Positions 25,648 through 33,490 of a stretch of DNA of 64,000 bases are shown here, piece by piece. The position numbers and the translations under genes were made by a program. The DNA comes from Armatimonadota bacterium (GTDB lineage Bacteria; Armatimonadota; Fimbriimonadia; Fimbriimonadales; Fimbriimonadaceae), in assembly GCA_018268375.1 (NCBI GenBank), contig JAFDWS010000006.1:1-64000 (forward strand), written 5' to 3'. A model generated the notes under the pieces. The model was not told where the DNA came from, did not search any database, and was given only the letters and a program-made list of their open reading frames with translations. Numbering within the stretch: the first letter of the stretch is position 1; each line of letters opens with the position of its first letter.

Positions 25648-26520
25648 ATGATCAGTCTTTGCGTCGCTGTTTTTGCGTCATCGGCAGCACTTTATAAGCC
25701 CGTCCCGCTAGCCGACGACGAACTGCACCCGATCTTTTCGATGAACCCGGACATCTTGCGCGCGGCCTACGCTAGGGGACGGGAGGCTGCCAAAAGCAAG
25801 AACGGAATCCAGAAACTGATTGACCCGTTCGACATTGACATCGGGAAAGTGCGGTCACCATCAAACGTAAGGTGGCAAGCTCCTCGAGCGCTGTTCCGCC
25901 CGCCGTTCGTGACTCTGGAGATCAAAGGCTACCAAGACGCCCGGGAGTACAAGGACAACTCAGAAGCAATGGCTTCAATCAAGGCACAAACCGACCCACC
26001 TACTCCTCCCGAGAATCGCCGGATAAGGTTTTTCGTGCAACTGTTCGCCTGGCCGGGAATCAACGACTACACCGGCGCGATACTGAGAGACGCTCGCCAG
26101 GAAGACGTGCGGGACGTGAAGTTCGTCGTCCTGATAGACGGCGATCCGGCAAGGGCCGTGCATCCATACGTCAAACCGACGGCGACGTCCGAAGCGACCT
26201 ATGACGGGTCGGTCTCCATCCCAGAGTTCAATACGGTCTCGTCGTCCAGTTCGGGTACGGCCTCGGCGAGTGGCAGTGGCGGCTACGCTTCGGGGACCTA
26301 CAACTCGACGAGCCACGTCACCTATGTGACCCACCGGACCGAGGAGTACAGTTCTTATCAGGCAGACTACGAACTCGAGTTCCCGCTCTATGACAAGAAC
26401 GGCAACCCCTACGTGACTGCCAAGACCAAAAAGCTCGTCCTGAAGGTCGTCAGACCGACCGGAGAGCACACCGGGGTCTGGGAACTACCGCAGATGTCGA
26501 AGTCCATGCCAAAGGGCTGA
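25648..26520 (+). CDS. hypothetical protein
   Basis: 290 residues with a strong AAGGAGG at 25632-25638 before the start. The N-terminus is weakly hydrophobic (MISLCVAVFASSAALY) and may be a signal. The middle contains SSSSSGTASASGSGGYASGTY, split here as a Ser/Gly linker, between two beta-rich parts (RIRFFVQLFAWPGINDYTGA and YELEFPLYDKNGNPY). No family was recognised. It probably forms a unit with the preceding small secreted protein, 15 bp away. Confidence 0.6.
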   Translation: MISLCVAVFASSAALYKPVPLADDELHPIFSMNPDILRAAYARGREAAKSKNGIQKLIDPFDIDIGKVRSPSNVRWQAPRALFRPPFVTLEIKGYQDAREYKDNSEAMASIKAQTDPPTPPENRRIRFFVQLFAWPGINDYTGAILRDARQEDVRDVKFVVLIDGDPARAVHPYVKPTATSEATYDGSVSIPEFNTVSSSSSGTASASGSGGYASGTYNSTSHVTYVTHRTEEYSSYQADYELEFPLYDKNGNPYVTAKTKKLVLKVVRPTGEHTGVWELPQMSKSMPKG

Positions 26521-26563
26521 GGCAGCGCACTCCGCGAAGTAGGACGAGGTTAAAAGGCACTGG

Positions 26564-26583
26564 CCCCGGGCCGAAGCCCGGGG
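26564..26583. terminator. bidirectional hairpin between convergent genes
   Basis: Perfect eight-bp stem CCCCGGGC/GCCCGGGG closed by the loop CGAA. It sits between the stops of the 25648-26520 gene (plus) and the 26591-27136 gene (minus). On the minus strand CCTTTTAACC follows. The strong stem and position suggest a shared terminator. Confidence 0.55.
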
Positions 26584-26590
26584 ACTTAAG

Positions 26591-27136
26591 CTAGCCGATG
26601 AACCGGCATTCGATAGTCATCCCAAAAGGTGACAGCTTTGCATGGATGGTGACTTGCTCGGGCTCTCGTGCGGTTCGAGTGGCGATGATCTCGGCGATCT
26701 GCCGAAGAGCGGACTTCGTCGCCTGCTTCACAAAAAGTGTGTCGTCGTTTCCGGCTCCTGTGTGAACCACATAGAGGCTGTCACGACAGTTGCAATCATC
26801 AAAGAAGGCTCCGTCCTCTGCGGCTCCCGGCCTCATGGGATCAGAGCTGTCGAACTCATGCGCATCCGCTTCGCTTGTGGCGATCAGAGTGACTTCCTCG
26901 CCAAACCACCGTTGGGCAACTCGCTCAAGCGCTCTCTGGGCGACTTCACGACCAAACTCTGGCCCGTTATAGTGGTGCTCAGTCGGATCCTCGATGTACT
27001 TGGTTACCGTGGTGCTTTGCTCGGGGTTGAGGAGAAGGTTTCTATTGTCCGATCGAGGCAATGGTTGTGCTGCCATGTTTCGGCAGGACGTGCTGGAGCG
27101 ACGAGAGGGGACGGCTTCGCCGTGTGTGTTTTCCAT
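26591..27136 (-). CDS. hypothetical protein
   Basis: 181 residues, no signal or membrane segment. Central helix EFGREVAQRALERVAQRWFG is followed by EEVTLIATSEADAHEFDSSD and a C-terminal beta-rich end (QVTIHAKLSPFGMTIECRFIG). No family was recognised. TAGTAC lies seven bases before the ATG, inside a cluster of TGTACTAG repeats, so the gene may be repressed by a factor bound there. A shorter start at Met21 is possible. Confidence 0.55.
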   Translation of the reverse strand: MENTHGEAVPSRRSSTSCRNMAAQPLPRSDNRNLLLNPEQSTTVTKYIEDPTEHHYNGPEFGREVAQRALERVAQRWFGEEVTLIATSEADAHEFDSSDPMRPGAAEDGAFFDDCNCRDSLYVVHTGAGNDDTLFVKQATKSALRQIAEIIATRTAREPEQVTIHAKLSPFGMTIECRFIG

Positions 27137-27142
27137 AAGTTT

Positions 27143-27194
27143 TGTACTAGGGTCGGTGTACTAGTGCGTCCTTGCGGGGCCTTCCGGCTAGTAC
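27143..27194. promoter_or_regulatory. TGTACTAG repeat cluster, candidate operator
   Basis: TGTACTAG at 27143-27150 and again at 27157-27164 (14 bp apart, direct), and the inverse CTAGTAC at 27188-27194. The cluster overlaps the likely start region of the leftward hypothetical gene. A further perfect 14-bp palindrome, GTAGCGTGCGCTAC, lies at 27242-27255. These fit binding sites for an element-encoded regulator. Confidence 0.4.
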
Positions 27195-27318
27195 TCCGGC
27201 ATTCGAGCGGTTAATTACTCCGATCTAGGCCCTGAGATATTGTAGCGTGCGCTACCGTTCCAGTTTTCGGTATTCGTGCGGGCATTGTCAAGGGTCAGAC
27301 CCTGTTAGAATTGCCGGG

Positions 27319-27348
27319 TTATTGCGTAAACGACCGTTTAGGCAATAA
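27319..27348. promoter_or_regulatory. 30-bp palindrome before the serine recombinase gene
   Basis: Arms TTATTGCGTAAACG and CGTTTAGGCAATAA flank a central AC. They pair as an inverted repeat with a single mismatch. It ends nine bases before the ATG at 27358. The size and two-base centre suit a serine recombinase crossover site; it could also be an operator for the same gene. Confidence 0.55.
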
Positions 27349-27357
27349 CATACGTCT

Positions 27358-28044
27358 ATGCCCAGGCGTGGACGGCAGAGGACAAGGGTGGACGGCCCAT
27401 TCAGAATGGTCGGCTATTTGCGAGTGTCGACGGACAAGCAAGCGGACTCAGGCGCCGGCATCGAAACGCAGCGATGCTCCATTGAAAGGGAATGCGAAAG
27501 GCGAGGGTGGATACTGGCCGAGGTGGTGACGGACAATGGCCACAGCGGCAAGAGCCTTGACCGCCCCGGACTGAACGAAGCGCGATCGGCGCTGGCTGCC
27601 GGCGGATACGATGGCCTGGTCTGCGCAAAGCTCGATCGATTGAGCCGCAGCGTTAAGGACTTTTGCGAGCTCGTCGAAGAGGCCCGGCGCCAAGGATGGG
27701 CCATGAGCGTCCTCGACTGCCAAGTGGACACCTCCACTCCGGTAGGCGAGATGGTCGCCAACGTCTTGGCCAGCTTTGCACAGTTCGAGCGACGGATGAT
27801 CTCTCAACGGACGAAGGACGCCCTGGCGGTCAAGAGGGCGCAGGGAATACGGCTTGGAAGACCGCCAACGGCCTCGAGCCGAGCTGAGGAAATCGTCGCG
27901 GAAATGGCCGCAAAGGGCGCGACGATGGAAGCCACAGCCGCACGGTTAACAGCCGAGGGACTTCCTGCTCCGAGGGGAGGTGCTAGATGGTACCCATCGA
28001 CCGTCTATCGGATGGCGCTCCGTCTGGGAGTGCGTAAGCCCTGA
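27358..28044 (+). CDS. serine recombinase (resolvase/invertase family)
   Basis: 228 residues. The N-terminal catalytic domain has VGYLRVSTDKQADSGAG with nucleophile Ser24, IETQRCSIERECERRGW, GYDGLVCAKLDRLSRSVKDF with the catalytic Arg pair, and FAQFERRMISQRTKDALAVK on the long E helix. The C-terminal helix-turn-helix is ATMEATAARLTAEGLPAPRG, then YPSTVYRM. The length matches small resolvase/invertase enzymes, not large integrases. A 30-bp palindrome ends just before its start. In the element it may resolve dimers or invert a segment. An alternative start lies at 27406. Confidence 0.9.
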   Translation: MPRRGRQRTRVDGPFRMVGYLRVSTDKQADSGAGIETQRCSIERECERRGWILAEVVTDNGHSGKSLDRPGLNEARSALAAGGYDGLVCAKLDRLSRSVKDFCELVEEARRQGWAMSVLDCQVDTSTPVGEMVANVLASFAQFERRMISQRTKDALAVKRAQGIRLGRPPTASSRAEEIVAEMAAKGATMEATAARLTAEGLPAPRGGARWYPSTVYRMALRLGVRKP

Positions 28045-28077
28045 CGCACTTGGCGTAGGAAAGAGGCTCCGCCTCTG

Positions 28078-29283
28078 TCAGAGGACATCTGTTGTGCGGG
28101 CTTCGCGCTCACGGTGGTTACGCGCCTTGTCTCGGCAGTCGTCGTCGCAATACAGCTTGTTGCTGCGCCAAGGAAAGTACTCCGGGCATTGGGGACTATC
28201 ACATTTCTTAAAGCTCGGCGTGGCCTTACCTCGCACCGTTTCGGAGAGCCGCAGATAAACCCAGCCCAACAAATCGGCAGGGGCCAACCGCAAGGCATTT
28301 AGCCTGTTCGGGAGGAGGGCGAAGTTAGACCCTTCGGCAAGAGCGATGTTCAGTTGCTCGATGAGCGCGTAACTGGCGACCTTCTTGAGCTTGTCGATCT
28401 TGCTCCAACGCGCCATTTCAGAAGTAGGAATGCCTTGCTGGCCGGAGCGCTTGGCTCCCGAGTCAATCGCCCACTGGACAGCGTAACTTCGATCAAAGGG
28501 TGGCGGAGCGGATTGGGCAGCCCACGGGGCTGGCAGGCCCAACTTGCTTGGGATACTGAAATTACCCGAGCGCTGCCAGCCGTTCCAATCCTCGTGCTCA
28601 ACGGCTCCGCCCACAAATGAAACAAGGGTCTGCGCCTGTTGCGAAGCTTCGATGAACTTGGCTGATCCCTTGCTAGGAATGGTCCTGATTGCGTTCCAGA
28701 CGTGATAGAGAACCTGTACCCGTACAATCTCGCTCCGCCAGGGTTCGACGGGCTCGGCAATTGCGCAGACCCGGCGGTCACGAAGCAAATCACGCCGGCG
28801 AAAGACATGATTGGGCCGCCTTAGACCAGGAATGGTTGGCCCGAAAAGCCCTGCATCCGCTGCGTCATTGGCCTCGTCGGGGTTGACAAGGATGTCGCAC
28901 CGGAAACGACCGAGAAAGCCGTGCCGGCGAGCGACGCCAAGGATTCCCTCGTCTGAGAGATCACAAGAGAGAATGTCATGCAAGGTGGTGTCGTTCTCAA
29001 GCAGAGATGTCGGCTTGCTCCAATGATTGGTTACAAGCCACGGCCCCTGAGGGAACGGCCCGGGAACCTCCCGGGCCAGGATTCCCGAGCCGAGCACAAA
29101 GCGAGCGGGCCGCAGAGCCACGCACTCACCTGAACGCACGAGGCCCAAGAATTGGGGCCGCTTCCACTCGAACTCGAACGGCCCGGTCACAGACCTTGCG
29201 TTTCTCTTTCCCACGGTTTTCCCACGGTTTTCGGGGAGATCATACCTGGCCACCAGCAGTCTCACATGTACAGATGACAACAA
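28078..29283 (-). CDS. hypothetical protein with C-terminal zinc-ribbon-like Cys cluster
   Basis: 401 residues, no signal peptide. The first 330 residues match no family I know. The end, KKCDSPQCPEYFPWRS, then KLYCDDDCRDKARNHRER, has four cysteines spaced like the CGNR/ABATE-type zinc finger that closes many bacterial regulators (Cys-x4-Cys ... Cys-x3-Cys, then a basic helix). It is divergent from the replication operon (start 29298), so it could regulate it. DNA binding is inferred from the Cys cluster only. Confidence 0.6.
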   Translation of the reverse strand: MLSSVHVRLLVARYDLPENRGKTVGKRNARSVTGPFEFEWKRPQFLGLVRSGECVALRPARFVLGSGILAREVPGPFPQGPWLVTNHWSKPTSLLENDTTLHDILSCDLSDEGILGVARRHGFLGRFRCDILVNPDEANDAADAGLFGPTIPGLRRPNHVFRRRDLLRDRRVCAIAEPVEPWRSEIVRVQVLYHVWNAIRTIPSKGSAKFIEASQQAQTLVSFVGGAVEHEDWNGWQRSGNFSIPSKLGLPAPWAAQSAPPPFDRSYAVQWAIDSGAKRSGQQGIPTSEMARWSKIDKLKKVASYALIEQLNIALAEGSNFALLPNRLNALRLAPADLLGWVYLRLSETVRGKATPSFKKCDSPQCPEYFPWRSNKLYCDDDCRDKARNHREREARTTDVL

Positions 29284-29297
29284 CTGGAGCGCCCCCG

Positions 29298-29480
29298 ATG
29301 ACTCTCACTGTGCAAGAGGTGATGGCCGAGCTCAGACTTGGTAGCCGGACTTCCGTGTATGCCCTGCTTCGGTCGGGGCAACTCGAATCAATCCGGGTCG
29401 GCCGGTCCCGGCGCATTCCTCGGCGATCTCTGGAAGCCTTCATCGAGTCCGGCTTGCGAGCCCAAGGAGCCGACGAATGA
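29298..29480 (+). CDS. helix-turn-helix excisionase-type DNA-binding protein
   Basis: 60 residues. The ATG at 29298 has TGGAG eight bases upstream. The sequence MTLTVQEVMAELRLGSRTSV, YALLRSGQLESIRVGRSRRI, PRRSLEAFIESG is the MerR-like winged helix of the excisionase/helix_turn_helix_17 family. These proteins bend att DNA for excision or act as small regulators. It opens the rightward replication and integration operon and overlaps the next gene by ATGA. It could bind the GGGGTGACA motifs at the element ends. Confidence 0.82.
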   Translation: MTLTVQEVMAELRLGSRTSVYALLRSGQLESIRVGRSRRIPRRSLEAFIESGLRAQGADE

Positions 29481-29692
29481 AAAAGCCCGCCCCGCGCGAA
29501 CGCAAGACAGGCTCTAAATCCAAGGACATTGTAGCACAGTCGACCCGATCTCGCTTCCTCGGGATTGCCCAGGCTCTCTGGGAATCCGCCGGAGACGATT
29601 CAATCTCAAGCGGGGTGCGCAGATGGCTCGCTGACCTATCCTTCTGCTTTGCCCGACTGGCCGTGCACTTTCCAGAGGAGGCAGCCCCATAA
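29477..29692 (+). CDS. small hypothetical protein of the replication operon
   Basis: 71 residues, coupled to the upstream gene by an ATGA overlap and directly followed by the next start. It is basic at the N-terminus (KKPAPRERKTGSKSK) with a helical centre (SRFLGIAQALWESAG). No family was recognised. The tight packing supports it as a real gene. Confidence 0.6.
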   Translation: MKKPAPRERKTGSKSKDIVAQSTRSRFLGIAQALWESAGDDSISSGVRRWLADLSFCFARLAVHFPEEAAP

Positions 29693-30409
29693 ATGGCCTG
29701 GACGCGACTCGACGACAAGTTTCACGACCAGCCCGAAATGGCCTTTCTTTCGGAGGGCGCTGTCTGCCTTTTTGTCTGCGCTTTGTCCTGGTCGTCGTCC
29801 GCGCGGACAGACGGCTTTGTTCCGCAAGGACAAATTTCGCGCATTTCCGGCGGACGACAAGAAACGGTCGAAGAACTGTGCCGTGGATATGCGGGAAATT
29901 CGCCCTGGTGGACGAAGGTAAAGGGCGGATATCAGATCCGCTCGTTTTTGAAATTCAACCCCTCGGCGGCCAAAATTGAATCTAAACGGAGGCACGAGGC
30001 CGAGCGGAAGGCGGCCGAACGGTCCGCAAAACGTCCGCAAGGACAAAGGCCGGACGTCCGCACGGACATCCGTGACGTGTCCGGTGCTCCCGTCCCCCTT
30101 ACTAAAGTAAGAAGGAAAACTAGTCTTGATTTCTCTGGAGTCGCATGTCCAGACGAGCTCTTGACGGCCGCAAAGGACTGGCAAGACTATCGGAAGAAGT
30201 CGGGCCTTAAGCCACACTCGGCACCGACCTGGGAACGGCTTTTCCGCAAGTACGCAGGCGATCCGGCTCGCTTCGTGGCGACCGTCGACCACACGATTGA
30301 GAAAGGCTGGCAGGGCCTTCGCGAGCCCGACCAGGCCATCTCGCGAAACGGCACAGTGAGCAGTGGGCTTAGGTCGCTGGACGCCGTACTGGAGGACACC
30401 CATGTCTAG
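29693..30409 (+). CDS. phage-type replication initiator-like protein
   Basis: 238 residues. The N-terminus MAWTRLDDKFHDQPEMAFLS, then VCLFVCALSWSSSARTDGFV, is the winged-helix start seen in replication proteins of actinophages and related elements (MAW-x-DD-x-F-x-D-x-P). A charged linker (RRHEAERKAAERSAKRPQGQ) leads to a C-terminal helical part with WQDYRKKSGLKPHSAPTWER and FVATVDHTIEKGWQGL, of the kind found in helicase-loader regions. AGAGGAGG lies 11 bases upstream. It overlaps the primase-helicase gene by eight bases. It probably binds the element origin and loads the helicase. Confidence 0.65.
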   Translation: MAWTRLDDKFHDQPEMAFLSEGAVCLFVCALSWSSSARTDGFVPQGQISRISGGRQETVEELCRGYAGNSPWWTKVKGGYQIRSFLKFNPSAAKIESKRRHEAERKAAERSAKRPQGQRPDVRTDIRDVSGAPVPLTKVRRKTSLDFSGVACPDELLTAAKDWQDYRKKSGLKPHSAPTWERLFRKYAGDPARFVATVDHTIEKGWQGLREPDQAISRNGTVSSGLRSLDAVLEDTHV

Positions 30410-31991
30410 ACCACTAGACCGTGTGCTCTCCGCCTGCGCCGGTCTCGGGCTGAGTGTCAAGACGGTCGCTGGATGGAACCGCTGCCCAAACCCCTGTTCG
30501 CCGGAGGGGGACAACAGACTGTCCTTTGCTTTCAAAGAATCGGCAGAGGGGGTCGTGTTCGTCCGATCGCACAAACCCAGCCACACGGCAGAAGACTGCC
30601 TGCGGGCGCTCGGTCTGTCTTGGGGCGACTGCTTCCCCGAAAAGGATCCCCGCAACCTCGGCAAGTGGCAGGGCCGCAAGATCGTCCACGGGTACGAGTA
30701 CGTGGATCAGGCGGGAAGGCCGGTCGGCAGGGTCGCTCGAACCGATCACAAGGACTTTCCTCAGGGCACCTACGACCGGCAGGGAAACTATGTGCCCGGT
30801 TTGGCAGGCGGGCACTTGCCCCTGTACCTGGCTCCCCAGGTCAGGCAAGCCGTCGACGAGGGCGCAACCATCTTCGTCACGGAGGGAGAAAAGGATGCCC
30901 TGAGCCTGTTCCGAGCTGGATTCCCCGCTACTACCAAACCCGGCGGCGCGGGCAGCACGTGGCACGAAGACCATGTCGCGCTGCTGGCCGGCGCCAGTAT
31001 CGTAGTGGTCGCCGACCGGGACGAAGCAGGCGAAAAGGCAGCCGCAGACGCTTACCGGGCCCTGGTCGGAGTGGCACGGTCTGTCCGGATTGTCCAAGCA
31101 AAAAGCGGAAAGGACGCTACCGACCACCTCGTCGCAGGCCACTCCGTCGATGAGTTCCTCGACAGACAGGACTTGGCACCAAGAGCCGAATTGAAAACCT
31201 CCACAGGTCGCGCGGTGACGAGCATCGATGTGTCCGACGTCGAGGACTGCGTGCCTCCTTGTGGCGTGATGACTGGTTTTTCGTCACTTGATCGAGGCAC
31301 GGAGTCCGCGGGACTGCCTAAGGGCCAGATGACGGTCCTTGCCGCAAGAAAGAAGGTCGGCAAGACAAGCGCGATGACCCAGCTCGCCGCCACAGCGTGC
31401 AACGGGGGCAACCGAGTCCTTTACGTGACGCTTGCTGACCTCACTCCTGCACAAATCTGGAGGAGGATGCGCCGGCAACAGACAGGATCGGCTGACGCAC
31501 CATACAACCTTGAAACGGCACAAGCTTGGCACGAGAAAGTCGCGGCCATGCGCTCCTTCTGGGAACTCCGCTTTGCCGACGCCGGCATGCTGGGAGGCCG
31601 TTACGTAGAGCAAATCGTCCCAGCGATCGACGCCCTTCATGGCGCCCATTCTTTCGACCTGGTCGTCATCGACTATGCCCAAAAGCTCAAGAGCTCAAGT
31701 GAGCACGACCGAGTACGAGCAATGGAACTGACCAGTTCAGAACTAGCGTACATGGCTGCCCGTCACGGGTTCGCTTTGCTGGTCGCGTCCCAAACTGCCG
31801 AGGACGGTAGGACGAGGTACTCGCAAGAGTTCGAGGATGACTGCGGCCTCCTCATCAGGTTGACCGCCCCCGACGGACTGGACTGCCAGGTCAGGGAAAT
31901 GGAAGTGCCTTTCAACAGGTTTGGCCCTCCGTTCAAGTTCTTCGCTACGTGGAACCGGACGCACTTGACGATTCACGAGAACGAACAATGA
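30402..31991 (+). CDS. TOPRIM primase / DnaB-like helicase fusion
   Basis: 529 residues. The ATG at 30402 has GGAGG six bases upstream. A TOPRIM fold is shown by IFVTEGEKDALSLFRAG (Glu161) and VVVADRDEAGEKAA (Asp205, Asp207). A RecA-like helicase core follows with Walker A ARKKVGKTS (315-323), Walker B LVVIDYAQKL (420-429) and a sensor Gln in LLVASQTAED. This is the T7-gp4-like architecture. The N-terminus has only one Cys pair (RCPNPC), so a full zinc finger is not certain. It should unwind and prime replication of the excised element. It is coupled to the genes on both sides. Confidence 0.85.
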   Translation: MSRPLDRVLSACAGLGLSVKTVAGWNRCPNPCSPEGDNRLSFAFKESAEGVVFVRSHKPSHTAEDCLRALGLSWGDCFPEKDPRNLGKWQGRKIVHGYEYVDQAGRPVGRVARTDHKDFPQGTYDRQGNYVPGLAGGHLPLYLAPQVRQAVDEGATIFVTEGEKDALSLFRAGFPATTKPGGAGSTWHEDHVALLAGASIVVVADRDEAGEKAAADAYRALVGVARSVRIVQAKSGKDATDHLVAGHSVDEFLDRQDLAPRAELKTSTGRAVTSIDVSDVEDCVPPCGVMTGFSSLDRGTESAGLPKGQMTVLAARKKVGKTSAMTQLAATACNGGNRVLYVTLADLTPAQIWRRMRRQQTGSADAPYNLETAQAWHEKVAAMRSFWELRFADAGMLGGRYVEQIVPAIDALHGAHSFDLVVIDYAQKLKSSSEHDRVRAMELTSSELAYMAARHGFALLVASQTAEDGRTRYSQEFEDDCGLLIRLTAPDGLDCQVREMEVPFNRFGPPFKFFATWNRTHLTIHENEQ

Positions 31992-32326
31992 CACCAAACA
32001 TTCCCGATCACACCCCTGAAGTGCACATTAACCCCGAGCACTGCTTTGCAGACACCGAGATCGTTTTGAGCGGTCACACGGACATCGATCTCGAACACGC
32101 TTCATCGACAGTCGACATCAAATTGCTGCACCCTGACGGATCCACGGTGATCCAGTACGACAAAGCTCAATTGAACGGCGTGAGCAGCGCAGGCTGGAAG
32201 AAGAACGTGCCGATCCCGGCGGACGGGGTCGGGGAGTGGACCGTCCAGGTCGTCATTGAGCTCTCTGGACGCCCCAGCGAAGTCAGCGCTGCGACGTTCA
32301 CCGCATCGCAACTACCCTTAGGATAA
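31988..32326 (+). CDS. hypothetical protein (beta-rich)
   Basis: 112 residues, coupled to the primase-helicase stop by ATGA. The content is beta-rich (EVHINPEHCFADTEIVLSGH, TVDIKLLHPDGSTVIQYDKA, WTVQVVIELSGRP), resembling an immunoglobulin-like domain. No family was recognised. It is unusual among replication genes and may be a structural or adhesin-like small protein. Confidence 0.55.
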   Translation: MTPNIPDHTPEVHINPEHCFADTEIVLSGHTDIDLEHASSTVDIKLLHPDGSTVIQYDKAQLNGVSSAGWKKNVPIPADGVGEWTVQVVIELSGRPSEVSAATFTASQLPLG

Positions 32327-32415
32327 CGAAACACATGACAACTCGACCTCACTGTCGTCTTCCCCACGGGATTGCCCATGGGCTAAGCGGGGCATCCGCC
32401 AAGGAGTAGCACAAG

Positions 32416-32727
32416 ATGGCAATGGAGAAGCGCGGTTCACGATCCTACTACTACCGGAAGGTCAGGGCTGGTAAGAGCATTCGGTCTATTTACATGGGGA
32501 GCGGTTTGACGGCCGTCTGCCTTGCGCTTGCGGACTTCGAAGCGGCTGAGAAACGGTCTGAGTCGAGGCGAGCGGCCCGTGATCTCGCGAAAAGGGCGGA
32601 GGAAGCCTTGCGGTCCGTAAGTCTTGAAGCCGAGGCCGAGTACAGGTCGTTCATGCTGGCCACCGGGCATCACCAGCACAAGCGGCAGTGGCGAAAAAAG
32701 CGATCCTCCCAACGAGGCGGCCAATGA
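32416..32727 (+). CDS. hypothetical basic protein (YYYRKVR motif)
   Basis: 103 residues, with AAGGAG nine bases before the ATG. The start MEKRGSRSYYYRKVRAGKSI, then IYMGSG, is a motif shared by small proteins on mobile elements of planctomycete-like bacteria. The rest is a charged helix (EAAEKRSESRRAARDLAKRA). The high Arg/Lys content suggests nucleic-acid contact. It is coupled to the next gene by ATGA. Confidence 0.6.
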   Translation: MAMEKRGSRSYYYRKVRAGKSIRSIYMGSGLTAVCLALADFEAAEKRSESRRAARDLAKRAEEALRSVSLEAEAEYRSFMLATGHHQHKRQWRKKRSSQRGGQ

Positions 32728-33236
32728 TCGACGCCAACTGGAGCAACATGCTGGAACCTACGAAGAGCGCTGTCTTAGAGCAGGTCGAAGAAGAATCGGC
32801 TGCACAGGTCGTCTCGCTCGGTTGGCGGGGCGCCTACTGCCGGGCAAAGGTGGAGGCCATGGCCACGGTGCTCAGCGCCAAACGCGATGCGGCATTCATT
32901 GCGAACATCATGGCAATCGAGGCATGCCAAGTTGCTGGCAAGGGTTCGGGGCGGACAGAGCTTATCCTGGCCTGTCGCATTGTTGCGACCGAACGGGCCA
33001 TCCATCGTTTCGAGAAGGCCTACTACGCCCCGATCGACTATGACCCAGTGACCCTGACGTTCATGGAGCGAAGGATCGACTTGCTAAATCGACGCCTGGG
33101 GCAGTTCGTTGTTTCCCTAGAGAAGGTGAAACGGATTCGCAGGTCTCCGGCGCTTATCAACATCGCCCAGCACCAAGAAGTGCACTTCGAACTCGGGCCG
33201 GAGCGAGAGCGGAAGGCCCAAGATGCCGTGCCCTGA
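32724..33236 (+). CDS. hypothetical protein
   Basis: 170 residues from the ATG at 32724, which overlaps the upstream stop. It is mostly helical (ESAAQVVSLGWRGAYCRAKV, KRDAAFIANIMAIEACQVAG, MERRIDLLNRRLGQFVVSLE). It pairs with the preceding YYYRKVR protein. No family was recognised. It ends in TGATG shared with the next start. Confidence 0.6.
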   Translation: MIDANWSNMLEPTKSAVLEQVEEESAAQVVSLGWRGAYCRAKVEAMATVLSAKRDAAFIANIMAIEACQVAGKGSGRTELILACRIVATERAIHRFEKAYYAPIDYDPVTLTFMERRIDLLNRRLGQFVVSLEKVKRIRRSPALINIAQHQEVHFELGPERERKAQDAVP

Positions 33237-33490
33237 TGACCGAGTCGCCCTTCCTCACCAAGACCGAGGCGATGGCCTACCTTAAGGTGGGCCGCAAGCG
33301 CTTCTTGCATTGGCAGCTCGAAGGGCGCCTGCACCTCAATCCAGACACCGGACTCCTCGCGCGGTCCGAGGTCGAGCACGTCGCGCGAGAGGAGTTGGCT
33401 AAGATAGTTGGCAATGAAACCACGCTGGGACCCCAAGAACAGCCGGTGGGAAGCCTCGCTGGGTTCCGGCGCAAAGCGACGCTGGTTTAG
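33236..33490 (+). CDS. helix-turn-helix protein upstream of the integrase
   Basis: 84 residues. FLTKTEAMAYLKVGRKRFLHWQ is a MerR/excisionase-like helix-turn-helix, followed by LNPDTGLLARSEVEHVAREE. It overlaps the integrase gene by about 77 bp in another frame, so the two are tightly coupled. It is a likely second candidate for the recombination directionality factor. Confidence 0.65.
   Translation: MTESPFLTKTEAMAYLKVGRKRFLHWQLEGRLHLNPDTGLLARSEVEHVAREELAKIVGNETTLGPQEQPVGSLAGFRRKATLV

Noticed and set aside
28062..28076. Hairpin AGAGGC-TCC-GCCTCT as terminator of the serine recombinase
   Set aside because: Only six pairs and no T tract on either strand.
32335..32409. 24-codon frame between two replication-operon genes
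   Set aside because: No ribosome site of its own; the AAGGAG at its end serves the next gene.
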